Counted from the stretch's first letter, positions 29,138 through 40,671 are shown. The stretch is 64,000 nucleotides of DNA from Rhizobium ecuadorense (GCF_001187535.1 NZ_LFIO01000207.1:1-64000), one strand, 5' to 3'. Translations and numbers: made by a program. The notes: generated by a model from the letters alone, not told the origin.

Positions 29138-30053
29138 TCGACTGTTGCAGCCATGCCCGGAAACGCGCCGATGTCACCTCATTCCAACGCTCCCGGGGTC
29201 CGACCAAATAATAGCCGCCGAGCCGGACATCGGTTTCGAGCAATTCGACGAGCCGCCCGGCACGCAAGTCGTCGGCGGCGATCAGGCGGGTGGCCAGCGC
29301 TATTCCTTGGCCTGCCACCGCCGCGTCGACCGTCAGATTGGCTGACCACAGCCGAGGACCGTTCAAGGTCACTTCATGCTCGAAGCCAGCCTTGCGAAAC
29401 CATTGCCGCCACTGATCGCGGCTTTCCTCGTGAATCAGCGGCTGTCGCACCAGATCGTCAAGGGTCCGTATCGGCGCGTTTCGGCTGATCCATTCGGGGC
29501 TGGTGACCGGAAACATGCGCGGCCTTTCCAGCAGGATCCAGCGGACATTCCCCCTTGGTTCCTCGGAATAGCGGATGTCGACATCGGCCTCATAACGGCT
29601 GAAATCCGGCTCGAGATCGGTCGCACGCATCACGAAATCGATGCCGGGCAAGGCAAGCTGGAGCTGGTTGAAACGCGGCGTCAGCCACCGTGTCGCAAAA
29701 CCGGGCACGCACCAGATGCGCAAGACCGTGCGGTTGACTGCCGGACGCAGTTCCGCCGTCGACTGGGCAATGAGGTCGAAAGCCGCCCCCACCGTCTCGG
29801 CAAAAACTCTGCCTTCCGCCGTCAGCCTGATGCCGCGCGGGCCGGCATCGACAAGCCGCGTGCCAAACCAGGCTTCGAGATTGCGGACGTGACGGGATAT
29901 GACGGTGTGACTGAGATTGAGATCGTCGGCAGCTCTCCGCATCGATCCCAGGCGACTGACCGCCTCGAAGGCACGCACCATGGAAAGCGGCGGCAAACGT
30001 CCGCGTTTCGGAACACCTTCCTGTTCATCCGCCGATGATTTCCCTCTGCGCAA
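29082..30053 (-). CDS. LysR-family (GcvA-like) transcriptional regulator
   Basis: This protein is about 323 residues. The N-terminal winged helix has LPPLSMVRAFEAVSRLGSMRRAADDLNLSHTVISRHVRNLE (key parts RAADDLNLS and VISRHVRNLE), then GTRLVDAGPRGIRLTAEG and an effector domain with the WLTPRFNQLQ segment of GcvA types. The start is uncertain. TTG 30053 has GGGAGACAGGA upstream and gives normal family length; ATG 30125 would add 24 residues without a ribosome site. It is divergent from a polyamine-type importer that it probably regulates. Its 3' end overlaps the GrpB gene by 56 bases, tail to tail. Confidence 0.88.
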   Translation of the reverse strand: MRRGKSSADEQEGVPKRGRLPPLSMVRAFEAVSRLGSMRRAADDLNLSHTVISRHVRNLEAWFGTRLVDAGPRGIRLTAEGRVFAETVGAAFDLIAQSTAELRPAVNRTVLRIWCVPGFATRWLTPRFNQLQLALPGIDFVMRATDLEPDFSRYEADVDIRYSEEPRGNVRWILLERPRMFPVTSPEWISRNAPIRTLDDLVRQPLIHEESRDQWRQWFRKAGFEHEVTLNGPRLWSANLTVDAAVAGQGIALATRLIAADDLRAGRLVELLETDVRLGGYYLVGPRERWNEVTSARFRAWLQQSITETTGGHAAHESGHPRQ

Positions 30054-30153
30054 TCCTGTCTCCCAGAACGGATATTGGTTCTGCCAAACCAAAATCGGAA
30101 TGCCGTCTACATCTTCATATGCCATGGAATGGGCAATTTTGGCGTAACGAAGA

Positions 30154-30184
30154 GTGGTGCACGGTGGTGCATAGAATGCACCAC
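30154..30184. promoter_or_regulatory. Candidate LysR operator array
   Basis: GTGGTGCAT-AGA-ATGCACCAC (30164-30184) is a perfect 9-3-9 inverted repeat. A further copy of its left arm, GTGGTGCA, lies at 30154-30161, ten bases away on the same helix face. The three half-sites lie in the divergent gap between the LysR gene and the importer's binding-protein gene. LysR tetramers usually contact such multi-site regions. The rest of this gap up to 30511 shows no gene. Confidence 0.6.
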
Positions 30185-30511
30185 ACATCTGGTGACTGGC
30201 AATCGCGTTTTCCGCCCTTCGCAAGCGAAAACATCAAATTTGCCGGCGGCGCGACCACTTGCCGGAGGAGACTGATCGGGAGCGGTGCATCCATGTGTCC
30301 TCCGCGGTCAACAAAAAGCGCCTTTCCGCCCCGCAGGACATTCGCCAGCATTGCCCGCAACACGCCGCTCCACCTCGGAGATGACACCACGGCAAAGTCC
30401 GCAGACGCCGGCTTTGCCCATCCCTTGCGAGCGGCCGCGATTGCCAACGATCCCCACAGATCATGGCTGTCAACCGGCGTCAGACGGACGCTCAACAAAC
30501 AGGGGAAGCGA

Positions 30512-31561
30512 ATGACATTCAAAAACACTTCGACGATTGCGGCTCTCGGCCTGCTGTCGCTGGCGCTCGCCGCGGGACCGGGCGTGGCCCGGGATCTGAC
30601 CATAGCGTCCTGGGGCGGGAACTTTCAGGATGCGCAGCGAGAGATCTATTTCAAGCCGTTCTCCAAGGTGACCGGCAAGCCTCTGCTCGACGAAGGCTGG
30701 GACGGCGGCATCGGCGTCCTTCAGTCAAAGGTCAAGGCAGGCAATCCGTCCTGGGATGCCGTGGAGGTCGAAGCCGATGAGCTCTCGCTCGGCTGCGCCG
30801 ACGGGCTTTTTGAGAAAGTGGACTGGAACAAGCTTGGGGGCAAGGATGCGTTTCTGCCTTCCGCGGTGAGTGATTGCGGCGTCGGCGCCATCGTCTGGTC
30901 GACCGCCATCGCCTATGACGGTGCCAAGATTGCCGATGGCCCCAAATCCTGGGCCGATTTCTGGGACGTGAAGAAATTTCCCGGCAAGCGCGCCCTGCGC
31001 AAGGGACCGAAATACACGCTCGAATTCGCGCTGATGGCCGACGGCGTGCCGGCGGACAAGGTTTACGACGTCCTGGCGACGCCTGAGGGCATCGACCGCG
31101 CCTTCGCCAAGCTTGACGCGTTGAAACCGCACCTTGTCTGGTGGACCTCGGGCGCGCAGCCGCTGCAACTGCTTGCTTCCGGCGAAGTGGCCATGACCAG
31201 TGCCTATAATGGCCGCATCACCGGCATCAACCGTTCCGAGGGCCGGCAGTTCAAAGTTGTCTGGCCGGGCAGCATCTATGCCGTGGATAGCTGGGTCGTT
31301 CTGAAGGGCGCCGAAAACAAGGATGCTGCCTTTGACTTCATCGCCTTCGCCAGCAAACCGGAAAACCAGGCAAAACTGCCGCAATATATTGCCTACGGTC
31401 TCCCGAACAAGGAAGCCGGCAAGAGCTTGCCGGCGGAACAACTGGCCGACCTGCCCACCACCCAAGCCAACATGCAGGAGGCAGTCAGCCTTGATACGGA
31501 TTTCTGGATCGACAATTCGGAAGCGCTGACCAAAAGATTCGACGCCTGGCTGGCACAATAA
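30512..31561 (+). CDS. PotD-like ABC transporter substrate-binding protein
   Basis: This 349-residue periplasmic protein is of the spermidine/putrescine-binding family. The signal peptide spans about 1-26, ending in GPGVA. Mature features are LTIASWGGNFQDAQREIY (about 29-46), WDAVEVEADELSLGC (about 80-94), and IAYDGAKIADGPKSWADFWD (about 131-150). ATG 30512 follows CAGGGGAAGCGA; the upstream frame to 30035 is noncoding. It heads a four-gene importer (binding protein, ATPase, two permeases). The substrate is probably a polyamine or related cation but is not determined. Confidence 0.9.
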   Translation: MTFKNTSTIAALGLLSLALAAGPGVARDLTIASWGGNFQDAQREIYFKPFSKVTGKPLLDEGWDGGIGVLQSKVKAGNPSWDAVEVEADELSLGCADGLFEKVDWNKLGGKDAFLPSAVSDCGVGAIVWSTAIAYDGAKIADGPKSWADFWDVKKFPGKRALRKGPKYTLEFALMADGVPADKVYDVLATPEGIDRAFAKLDALKPHLVWWTSGAQPLQLLASGEVAMTSAYNGRITGINRSEGRQFKVVWPGSIYAVDSWVVLKGAENKDAAFDFIAFASKPENQAKLPQYIAYGLPNKEAGKSLPAEQLADLPTTQANMQEAVSLDTDFWIDNSEALTKRFDAWLAQ

Positions 31562-31673
31562 CCGACGGAATATCGCCCCCGTGGGATCGCTTCTGCCGAT
31601 CGACCCGTGGGGGCTTCCGCACGTCTTCGTCACTTCGCTCCCCGGGAGCCGACAATCCGAACGGAGGGCCATC

Positions 31674-32747
31674 ATGGCTGCGCCGCGCATACGCTTTGAA
31701 AGAATCTCAAAATCCTTTGGCCTGCACCAGGTCGTCAAAGACCTGTCGCTCGACATCGAGAGGGGCGAGTTCGTCAGCCTTCTGGGACCGTCGGGTTCGG
31801 GTAAGACGACTTTGCTGATGATGCTGGCGGGTTTCGAAAACCCGACCGCCGGCGGCATTTTTCTCGACGGCCGCCGCATCGACCACCTGCCTCCGCATCG
31901 GCGCGAGATGGGCGTCGTTTTCCAGAATTATGCGCTCTTTCCGCATATGTCGATCGCCGACAACATCGCCTTTCCTCTGAGGATGCGCGGTGTCGGGCGC
32001 AGCGAGATCGACGAGCGCGTGAAACGCGCCCTCGATATGGTGCAACTGTCGGCCATGAGCAGCCGGAAGCCTGCCCAGCTTTCCGGCGGTCAGCAGCAGC
32101 GGGTGGCGCTTGCCCGCTCCCTGGTATTCGAGCCAGCGGTCGTGCTGATGGACGAGCCGCTTGGGGCACTGGACAAACAGTTGCGCGAACAGATGCAACT
32201 CGATATCCGCGCCCTTCACAAGCGGCTGGAACTGACCGTGGTGTTCGTGACTCATGATCAATCCGAGGCACTGACCATGTCGGACCGGATTGCGGTCTTC
32301 AACCACGGCAACATCGAGCAGATCGGTTCGCCGCGTGATATTTACGACCGACCGCAGACACGTGTCGTCGCCGAATTCATCGGCGAAACCAATCTGATAG
32401 AAGGAACGGTCAGGGTGGCGGGCACGGCCGGCACTTCGGTCGAGATCGCCGACGGACGGCATGTGATCGTGCCTGGCAGTAATTCCCTCACCGTCGGAAG
32501 CCGCGTCCACATTTCCGTTCGCCCCGAGCGCATTTCACTGGCGGCCGGCGGCATCGGCGTGGCGGCGAACGCCCTGCCGGCGAAAATACTCGACAGCGTC
32601 TATCAGGGCGACCACCTGCGGGTGCAGCTCGATGAGGATGCCTTCCGCTTCGTCGTGCGGACGGACATGCGATCGGCGGAGTGGCCGGTCGGAGCCGAGG
32701 TGGTGGCGCATTTCACGCCTGATGACTGCTGGGTGATCGCAGCATGA
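31674..32747 (+). CDS. PotA-like ABC transporter ATP-binding protein
   Basis: This 357-residue importer ATPase has Walker A GPSGSGKTT (about 38-46), Q-loop FQNYALFPHMSI, signature [15 protein letters not shown], Walker B VVLMDEPLGALD and switch THDQSEAL. The C-terminal TOBE/OB regulatory domain spans about 245-355, with the RPERI motif. ATG 31674 (MAAPRIRFERISKSFG) follows ACGGAGGGCCATC. The stop overlaps the next permease in an ATGA. It is the polyamine/iron/sulfate-type CUT ATPase for this transporter. Confidence 0.93.
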   Translation: MAAPRIRFERISKSFGLHQVVKDLSLDIERGEFVSLLGPSGSGKTTLLMMLAGFENPTAGGIFLDGRRIDHLPPHRREMGVVFQNYALFPHMSIADNIAFPLRMRGVGRSEIDERVKRALDMVQLSAMSSRKPAQLSGGQQQRVALARSLVFEPAVVLMDEPLGALDKQLREQMQLDIRALHKRLELTVVFVTHDQSEALTMSDRIAVFNHGNIEQIGSPRDIYDRPQTRVVAEFIGETNLIEGTVRVAGTAGTSVEIADGRHVIVPGSNSLTVGSRVHISVRPERISLAAGGIGVAANALPAKILDSVYQGDHLRVQLDEDAFRFVVRTDMRSAEWPVGAEVVAHFTPDDCWVIAA

Positions 32748-33913
32748 GTGCTTTCCGTCGACACAGCGGCACCTTTGCCCTCATTCTTCCCCTGACCCTG
32801 TTCCTGGGTGTCTTCTTCATCTGGCCGCTTCTGACCGTGCTGGAGCAGGCGGTGTCCGATCCGGTCGTCAGTCAAAACCTGCCGCGGACGACAGCGGCGA
32901 TTTCGGCCTGGGCTCTTCCCTCCGAACCCTCCGACGAAATGCGGACTGCCCTTGTCGACGATCTGAAATCGCTCGATGACGACCAGAAGCTGGGAGAGGT
33001 GGTTCGAAGACTGAACAGCGCCCAGCCGGGCTTCCGCACGCTGATGCGAAAGACCGTCGCAGCCGTGAGAGACAGCACCGGGCCGATAAGCCTCGCAGAG
33101 ATCGACGCCCGATGGAACGATGTTGCCTTCTGGCGGGCAATCGCCGAAGCGACCTATCCATATACCGATCGCAACCTGCTTGCCGCAGTCGATCTTCAGC
33201 ATGACGCATCAGGGGCGATCGTGGCGATGCCGGCCGGAGAGTCCGCCAATCAGGCGATTCTTCTGAGAACATTCGCCGTGGCCGCCGTCGTGACCCTGAC
33301 GACCTGTCTCATCGGCCTGCCCTACGCGATGCTGGCCGCCGCCTTGAGCGGCTGGCGGCGACAGCTCCTGCTTGCCGCGGTGCTGCTGCCGCTGTGGACA
33401 TCGCTGCTGGTGCGCACCGCGGCCTGGTACATCCTCCTTCAGGATAAGGGGCTCATCAACTCCCTCCTCGTGTCGCTCGGCCTTCTCGACAGTCCCTTGC
33501 CGCTTCTTTTCAACCGGACGGGTGTCGTCATCGCCATGACGCATGTGTTGCTGCCCTTCATGGTTCTGCCAATCTACAGCGTCCTCATCGCAATCCCGCG
33601 AAATCTGATGCCGGCGGCAGCCTCTCTTGGCGCGCAGCCGATCCGGGCCTTTCTGCATATCCTGCTGCCTCTGGCCCTGCGCGGCATAGCCTCCGGCGGA
33701 CTGCTCGTCTTCATGGCAGCGCTCGGTTACTACATCACACCGGCGCTCATCGGCGGACCAAAGGACCAGATGATCAGTTCGGTGATTGCCTTCTACGCCA
33801 CCGGCTCGGCCAATTGGGGCATGGCCGGTGCGCTCGGTATGGTGCTGCTCGCCGTGACGATCGTGCTCTACGGCGTTTATGGCCGGCTATCCATGAAGAC
33901 GACGGGGGCGTGA
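32744..33913 (+). CDS. PotB-like ABC permease with long periplasmic insertion
   Basis: This 389-residue permease has TM1 at about 9-31 (FALILPLTLFLGVFFIWPLL). About 130 soluble residues follow (35-165), containing an acidic helical stretch, before the five-segment core. The core EAA loop is AAASLGAQPIRAFLHILLP (about 295-313). Ordinary PotB proteins are near 285-300 residues and lack such a loop. It overlaps the ATPase gene by four bases and is followed by the second permease after one base. The insertion may dock the binding protein; that is inference. Confidence 0.9.
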   Translation: MSAFRRHSGTFALILPLTLFLGVFFIWPLLTVLEQAVSDPVVSQNLPRTTAAISAWALPSEPSDEMRTALVDDLKSLDDDQKLGEVVRRLNSAQPGFRTLMRKTVAAVRDSTGPISLAEIDARWNDVAFWRAIAEATYPYTDRNLLAAVDLQHDASGAIVAMPAGESANQAILLRTFAVAAVVTLTTCLIGLPYAMLAAALSGWRRQLLLAAVLLPLWTSLLVRTAAWYILLQDKGLINSLLVSLGLLDSPLPLLFNRTGVVIAMTHVLLPFMVLPIYSVLIAIPRNLMPAAASLGAQPIRAFLHILLPLALRGIASGGLLVFMAALGYYITPALIGGPKDQMISSVIAFYATGSANWGMAGALGMVLLAVTIVLYGVYGRLSMKTTGA

Positions 33914-33914
33914 C

Positions 33915-34703
33915 ATGACAATTCGATTGCTAAAATTTCTGTTCGGCGCGGCAACGGTCATTTTTCTGCTGGCTCCGCTTTTGGCGATCCTTCCGATCGC
34001 ATTTACCTCCAGCAGCTTCCTGGCCTATCCCATTCCGTCTTTTTCGGATCGCTGGTTTGCGGAACTGGCAACCGAGGACGCCTGGCGACGGTCGATCGTC
34101 AACAGCTTGCTGATCGGTGCGGGGACCACCTTGCTTTCCACCATGCTCGGCATTCTGGCCGCACTGGCATTGCGCAGGCGCGTTGTTTTTGCCGCGGCGC
34201 TGAGGACGATATTCCTCCTGCCGATGGTCGTTCCCGCCGTGGTGCTCGGCGTGGGGCTGCAGATCCTGTTTGCCGGCCTCGGATTTCCAAACACTTTTGC
34301 AGCCGTCATCGTGGCGCATACGGTTGTCGCCGTGCCTTTTGTGCTGGTCAGCATCACCGCCTCGCTTGAGGGCATCGACTATCGGACCGAGCGCGCGGCC
34401 GCGAGTCTCGGGGCTTCTCCGGCAAAAGTCTTCTGGAAAGTGACGCTGCCGCTTGCCATGCCCGGCGTCCTTTCCGGCGCGGTGCTTGCCTTTGCGACAT
34501 CGCTTGATGAAGTCGTGCTGACGCTGTTTGTCGCTGGACCAAACCAGTTGACGCTTGCGCGCCAGATGTTCTCGTCAATTCGCGAAAACATCAGCCCCGC
34601 CATCGTGGCCGCAGCATTTCTGTTTATCGTCGGGACGATCTTTCTCGGAGGCCTGCTCGCGGTGGTGCACAAACGCGCCGCCCGATCTGCGGCCCCAGCC
34701 TGA
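33915..34703 (+). CDS. PotC-like ABC transporter permease
   Basis: This 262-residue permease has six membrane segments and an EAA loop ERAAASLGASPAKVFWKVTL (about 158-177). TM1 reads TVIFLLAPLLAILPIAFTS. The C-terminal part has SLDEVVLTLFVAGPNQLTLAR, the PotC/PotI hallmark (shortened here to SLDEVVLTLF). The size is standard for the family. It ends the four-gene transporter operon and converges on ftsK with a 40-base gap that shows no clear terminator. Confidence 0.92.
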   Translation: MTIRLLKFLFGAATVIFLLAPLLAILPIAFTSSSFLAYPIPSFSDRWFAELATEDAWRRSIVNSLLIGAGTTLLSTMLGILAALALRRRVVFAAALRTIFLLPMVVPAVVLGVGLQILFAGLGFPNTFAAVIVAHTVVAVPFVLVSITASLEGIDYRTERAAASLGASPAKVFWKVTLPLAMPGVLSGAVLAFATSLDEVVLTLFVAGPNQLTLARQMFSSIRENISPAIVAAAFLFIVGTIFLGGLLAVVHKRAARSAAPA

Positions 34704-34743
34704 GGCCAGGGCCGTACGTCCTTCGAGGCGCCGACGGCTCCCG

Positions 34744-37107
<2,364 letters not shown>

Positions 37108-37156
37108 GCGTCCGCTACTCACTCATGCCTAACAAATTACGACCGTACCGGGATAG

Positions 37157-37203
37157 AAAAGGAAGGTTAATAAGTTCCTTCCCGCCGTATCGTTCCGATA
37201 CGG
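37157..37203 (-). terminator. Tandem hairpins downstream of polA
   Basis: Read on the minus strand after the polA stop, the first hairpin is CCGTATCG-GAA-CGATACGG (8-bp stem). The second is GGAAGG, ten bases, CCTTCC, followed directly by TTTTC. The second has the layout of an intrinsic terminator with a weak stem. Together they separate polA from ftsK. Confidence 0.55.
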
Positions 37204-37280
37204 CTCCCGTCGCTAAATCGCTGCGATTTCAGTGAGTTGAATTAAGCGGAAAAATCTTTGCCAATTTTGTGGAAACGAGG

Positions 37281-40280
37281 CTAATGGGCCTCGTCCCAAT
37301 TGCTGGCGGCACGCGCGTCGACCCTCAGCGGCACGCGCATTTCGAGCGCCGGCATGGTGGCGTTTTCCATCACAGAGACGATGATGGGCATCGCCTTTTC
37401 GACATCCTCGTCCTCGACTTCGAAAATGAGTTCGTCATGGACCTGGAGCAGCATGCGGACGCGCTCGCCAAGACCGACTTCAACAAGCGCCGGCTCCATC
37501 CTGATCATCGCCCGGCGGATGACGTCGGCGGCCGAGCCCTGGATCGGCGCGTTGATCGCGGCGCGCTCGTTGAAGGCGCGCACCGACGGGTTGGAAGAGC
37601 GGATTTCGGGGTAGTTGATTCGCCGGCCGAAAATCGTTTCGACATAACCCTTGTCGCGCGCCATCGCCTTGCGGCTTTCCATATAGTCGCGGATTCCGGG
37701 GAAACGCTCGAAATACTTCTTAATGTAGTCGCCGGCTTCCGAACGCTCGATCGATAGCTGGTTGGCAAGGCCGAAGGCCGAGATGCCGTAGATGATGCCG
37801 AAATTGATCGCCTTGGCGCGGCGGCGCACCTCGCCAGGCATGCCTTCGACGGGCACGCCGAACATTTCCGAGGCGGTCATGGCGTGGATGTCGACGCCAT
37901 CCTCGAACGCCTTGGTCAGCTGCGGGATCTCGGCCACATGGGCAAGCACGCGCAATTCGATCTGGCTGTAGTCGGCGGAGATCAGCTTGTGGCCCGGCGT
38001 CGAGATAAAGGCGGTGCGGATCTTGCGGCCTTCGGCGGTACGCACCGGAATGTTCTGCAGGTTCGGCTCGGAGGAGGACAGGCGCCCCGTGGTCGTCGAT
38101 GCCAGCGAATAGGAAGTGTGGACCCGCTTGGTCTGCGCGTGGACATAGCCGGGGAGCGCGTCGGTATAGGTGGATTTCAGCTTGGTGAGCTGGCGCCAGT
38201 CGACGATCTTGCGCGGCAGCTCGAAACCGGCGGCGGCCAGATCCTCGAGCACCTGCGCGGAGGTGGACCATTGCCCGGTCTTCGTCTTGCTGCCGCCGGC
38301 AAGGCCCATCTTGCCGAACAGGATATCGCCGAGCTGCTTCGGCGAGCCGATATTGAACCGCTCGCCGGCGAGCACATAGATCTCGTCTTCCAGGCGCGCG
38401 GCACCCTGGGCCAGCTCGCCGGACAGGCGCGACAGGATCTGCCGGTCGACGGTGATCCCCCGCGCTTCCATGCGCGCCAGAACCGGCAGCAGCGGCCGCT
38501 CCAGCCGTTCATAGACACTGGTCAATCCGGCCGCCGCCAGCCGCGGCTTCAGCACCAGCCAGAGCCGCAGCGTCACGTCGGCATCTTCGGCGGCATAATG
38601 GGTGGCGCGGTCGATATCGACGAGATCGAAGGTGACGTTCGCCTTGCCGCTGCCCGCCACATCCTTGTAGGGGATCGGCGTATGGCCGAGGAATTTTTCC
38701 GAGAGCGGGTCCATGCCATGGGCGCCGGTGCCGGCGTCGAGCACGTAGGAGATCAGCATCGTGTCGTCGAAACTCCTGGTCTCGATGCCGTAGCGCTGCA
38801 TCAGCAGGTAGTCGTATTTGAGGTTCTGCGCGACCTTGAGAACCGCGCCGTCCTCCAGCAATGCCTTCAGCCGCGGCAGCGCATCGCGCATGGGGATCTG
38901 GTTGTCGGCAAGGCCGCCGCCGAGCAGATCGCCGACGCCGTTCTTGTGGGCGAGCGGTATATAGGCGGCGCGGATCTTCGTGCCGGTGGGATCGGCCGTA
39001 TTGTCGGCGATCGCCAGCGAGAAGCCGACAAGCTCGGCCTGCATCGCATCCAGCGACGTCGTCTCGGTGTCGAAAGCAACGAGGCCGGTATCGCGCGCAT
39101 CGGCGATCCACCGGTCGAGCGTGGCGAGATCGCGGATCGTCACATAGGCCGAATGATCGAAGGGCAGCGTCGCAAAGGCTTCGGCCCGCGCCTTGGCCAG
39201 ATCGGCGGGCGAAAAGGCGCCTTCGACGGAAGCCTTGGCCTTCGCACGCGGCGGCACCGGTACCGATTCGCCCGAGACCTCGGGGATGCCGCCGGCAACC
39301 GGGGCCGGTTCGGCCGCATCGAGATCGGGGCCATGGGCAGCCTTGCCCCATTCGATGTTGACGATCGCCGGTTCGATGGCGTTGGCATCGCAATCGCAGA
39401 CTTCGGCGACGCGGCGCGTCAGCGTCGTGAATTCCATCGTCTTGAGGAAGCCGATCAGCTTCGGGCCGTTCTGCGGTTCCAGCACCAGCGCATCGAGATC
39501 GAGGTCGAGCGGTACATCGGTGCGCAGCCGCACGAGGTCGCGCGAGAGTCTGGCCATATCGATATTGGCAAGGATCGTCTCGCGGCGCTTGACCTGCTTG
39601 ATCTCGGTGGCGCGGTCGAGCAACGTATCGAGATCGCCGTATTCCTCGAGCAGCTGCGCGGCGGTTTTCGGGCCGATGCCGGGAATGCCGGGAACATTGT
39701 CGACGGAATCGCCGGTCATCGCCTGCAGGTCGATCATCTTTTCCGGCGGCACGCCCCATTTCTCGATGACATCGGGAATGCCGATCTGCTTGTCCTTCAT
39801 GCTGTCATACATATGGACATTCGGGCTGACGAGCTGCATCAGGTCCTTGTCTGATGAGACGATAGTGACATCGGCGCCCGATGCCTCGGCCAGGCGCGCA
39901 TAGGTGGCGATGATATCGTCGGCCTCGAAACCTTCGGTCTCGATGCAGGGCAGGTTGAAGGCACGGGTCGCCTCGCGGATCAGGCCGAACTGGGGAACGA
40001 GTTCTTCCGGCGGGGCTGAGCGGTTCGCCTTGTAAGCGTCGTAGAGATCCTTGCGGAACGTCTTGGCGGAATAATCGAAGATGACGGCAAGATGTGTCGG
40101 GGTGACGCCGACATCGGTATTGCGCGCATCCCTCAACAGCTTCCACAGCATGTTGCAGAAACCGGAAACGGCGCCGATCGGCAGGCCGTCGGTCTTGCGG
40201 GTCAGCGGTGGCAGTGCATGAAACGCCCGGAAGATGAATCCGGAACCGTCGACTAGGAAGAGGTGATCGCCTTTTTTCAT
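37281..40280 (-). CDS. polA: DNA polymerase I
   Basis: This 999-residue polymerase carries the 5' nuclease (about 1-300, with VDGSGFIFRAFHA and a helix-hairpin-helix GIPGIGPKTAAQLL), an active-type 3'-5' exonuclease (about 385-590, Exo I motif FDTETTSLD) and the polymerase (about 600-999). Polymerase motif A is DYSQIELR, motif B is RRRAKAINFGIIYG, and motif C is QVHDELIFEV. It serves gap filling, Okazaki processing and repair. It is longer than the E. coli protein (928) through a Pro/Ala-rich linker near 320-360. ATG 40280 follows the intergenic region that holds the sRNA-like locus. Confidence 0.97.
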   Translation of the reverse strand: MKKGDHLFLVDGSGFIFRAFHALPPLTRKTDGLPIGAVSGFCNMLWKLLRDARNTDVGVTPTHLAVIFDYSAKTFRKDLYDAYKANRSAPPEELVPQFGLIREATRAFNLPCIETEGFEADDIIATYARLAEASGADVTIVSSDKDLMQLVSPNVHMYDSMKDKQIGIPDVIEKWGVPPEKMIDLQAMTGDSVDNVPGIPGIGPKTAAQLLEEYGDLDTLLDRATEIKQVKRRETILANIDMARLSRDLVRLRTDVPLDLDLDALVLEPQNGPKLIGFLKTMEFTTLTRRVAEVCDCDANAIEPAIVNIEWGKAAHGPDLDAAEPAPVAGGIPEVSGESVPVPPRAKAKASVEGAFSPADLAKARAEAFATLPFDHSAYVTIRDLATLDRWIADARDTGLVAFDTETTSLDAMQAELVGFSLAIADNTADPTGTKIRAAYIPLAHKNGVGDLLGGGLADNQIPMRDALPRLKALLEDGAVLKVAQNLKYDYLLMQRYGIETRSFDDTMLISYVLDAGTGAHGMDPLSEKFLGHTPIPYKDVAGSGKANVTFDLVDIDRATHYAAEDADVTLRLWLVLKPRLAAAGLTSVYERLERPLLPVLARMEARGITVDRQILSRLSGELAQGAARLEDEIYVLAGERFNIGSPKQLGDILFGKMGLAGGSKTKTGQWSTSAQVLEDLAAAGFELPRKIVDWRQLTKLKSTYTDALPGYVHAQTKRVHTSYSLASTTTGRLSSSEPNLQNIPVRTAEGRKIRTAFISTPGHKLISADYSQIELRVLAHVAEIPQLTKAFEDGVDIHAMTASEMFGVPVEGMPGEVRRRAKAINFGIIYGISAFGLANQLSIERSEAGDYIKKYFERFPGIRDYMESRKAMARDKGYVETIFGRRINYPEIRSSNPSVRAFNERAAINAPIQGSAADVIRRAMIRMEPALVEVGLGERVRMLLQVHDELIFEVEDEDVEKAMPIIVSVMENATMPALEMRVPLRVDARAASNWDEAH

Positions 40281-40387
40281 GGGTGCATGGATAGCGCGGG
40301 CACGGGACGAGGTCCATATAAAGTTCGGCGGGCGAGGCGGAAGATTCCGCTCACCAAACTGTTACCGATTTGTAACGATCGCCCTCC

Positions 40388-40416
40388 CTTGAAAAACCAC
40401 ATTCGCAGGCACAAAT
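40388..40416 (+). promoter_or_regulatory. Sigma-70-like promoter of the polA-marR sRNA locus
   Basis: CTTGAA (40388-40393) and ACAAAT (40411-40416) are separated by exactly 17 bases and resemble the rhizobial housekeeping promoter CTTGAC-N17-CTATAT. Transcription would begin near 40424, giving a transcript of about 145 nt that ends at the terminator at 40531-40572. The -10 match is moderate. Confidence 0.5.
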
Positions 40417-40423
40417 CCATGTC

Positions 40424-40572
40424 ACCGGCGCTTGATCGCGCCGCGGGTCTGATTACCGGCTTGTCCCCCGCCGCGTCAGGCTTGGACAAAGGCCTTATCC
40501 CCCTCTCCGGGCCTTTGTCCCCACTTTAAGGTCGCCATGGCCAACCTCCAGGCCATGGCGACTTTTGTTTTT
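40424..40572 (+). ncRNA. Probable trans-acting sRNA, alpha-r7/Smr7C-like
   Basis: An intrinsic terminator with no gene upstream on its strand and a spaced promoter frame a transcript of about 145 nt between divergent polA and a marR-type gene. It lacks a convincing reading frame. It has C-rich single-stranded segments (CCCCC, CCCCTCTCC) and two partly complementary GGGCCTTTGTCC and GGACAAAGGCC blocks that can form an internal hairpin. I recall the rhizobial alpha-r7 family (first member Smr7C of Sinorhizobium meliloti) lying beside polA; size and context fit, but I could not align it. Confidence 0.65.
40531..40572 (+). terminator. Strong intrinsic terminator of the sRNA locus
   Basis: GTCGCCATGGCC (40531-40542), loop AACCTCCA, GGCCATGGCGAC (40551-40562) is a perfect 12-bp stem followed by TTTTGTTTTT. 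The loop carries a CCTCC anti-Shine-Dalgarno-like motif, a common target-recognition element in alphaproteobacterial sRNAs. Confidence 0.85.
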
Positions 40573-40671
40573 CCAAGCCCTCGAAATTATCGTCGCCCCT
40601 CGCATATTTTGAAGTATCGCATGCGATTTGCTGCATTGTCTCCGGGATGGTTTTGAGCCTAACTTGCAATC

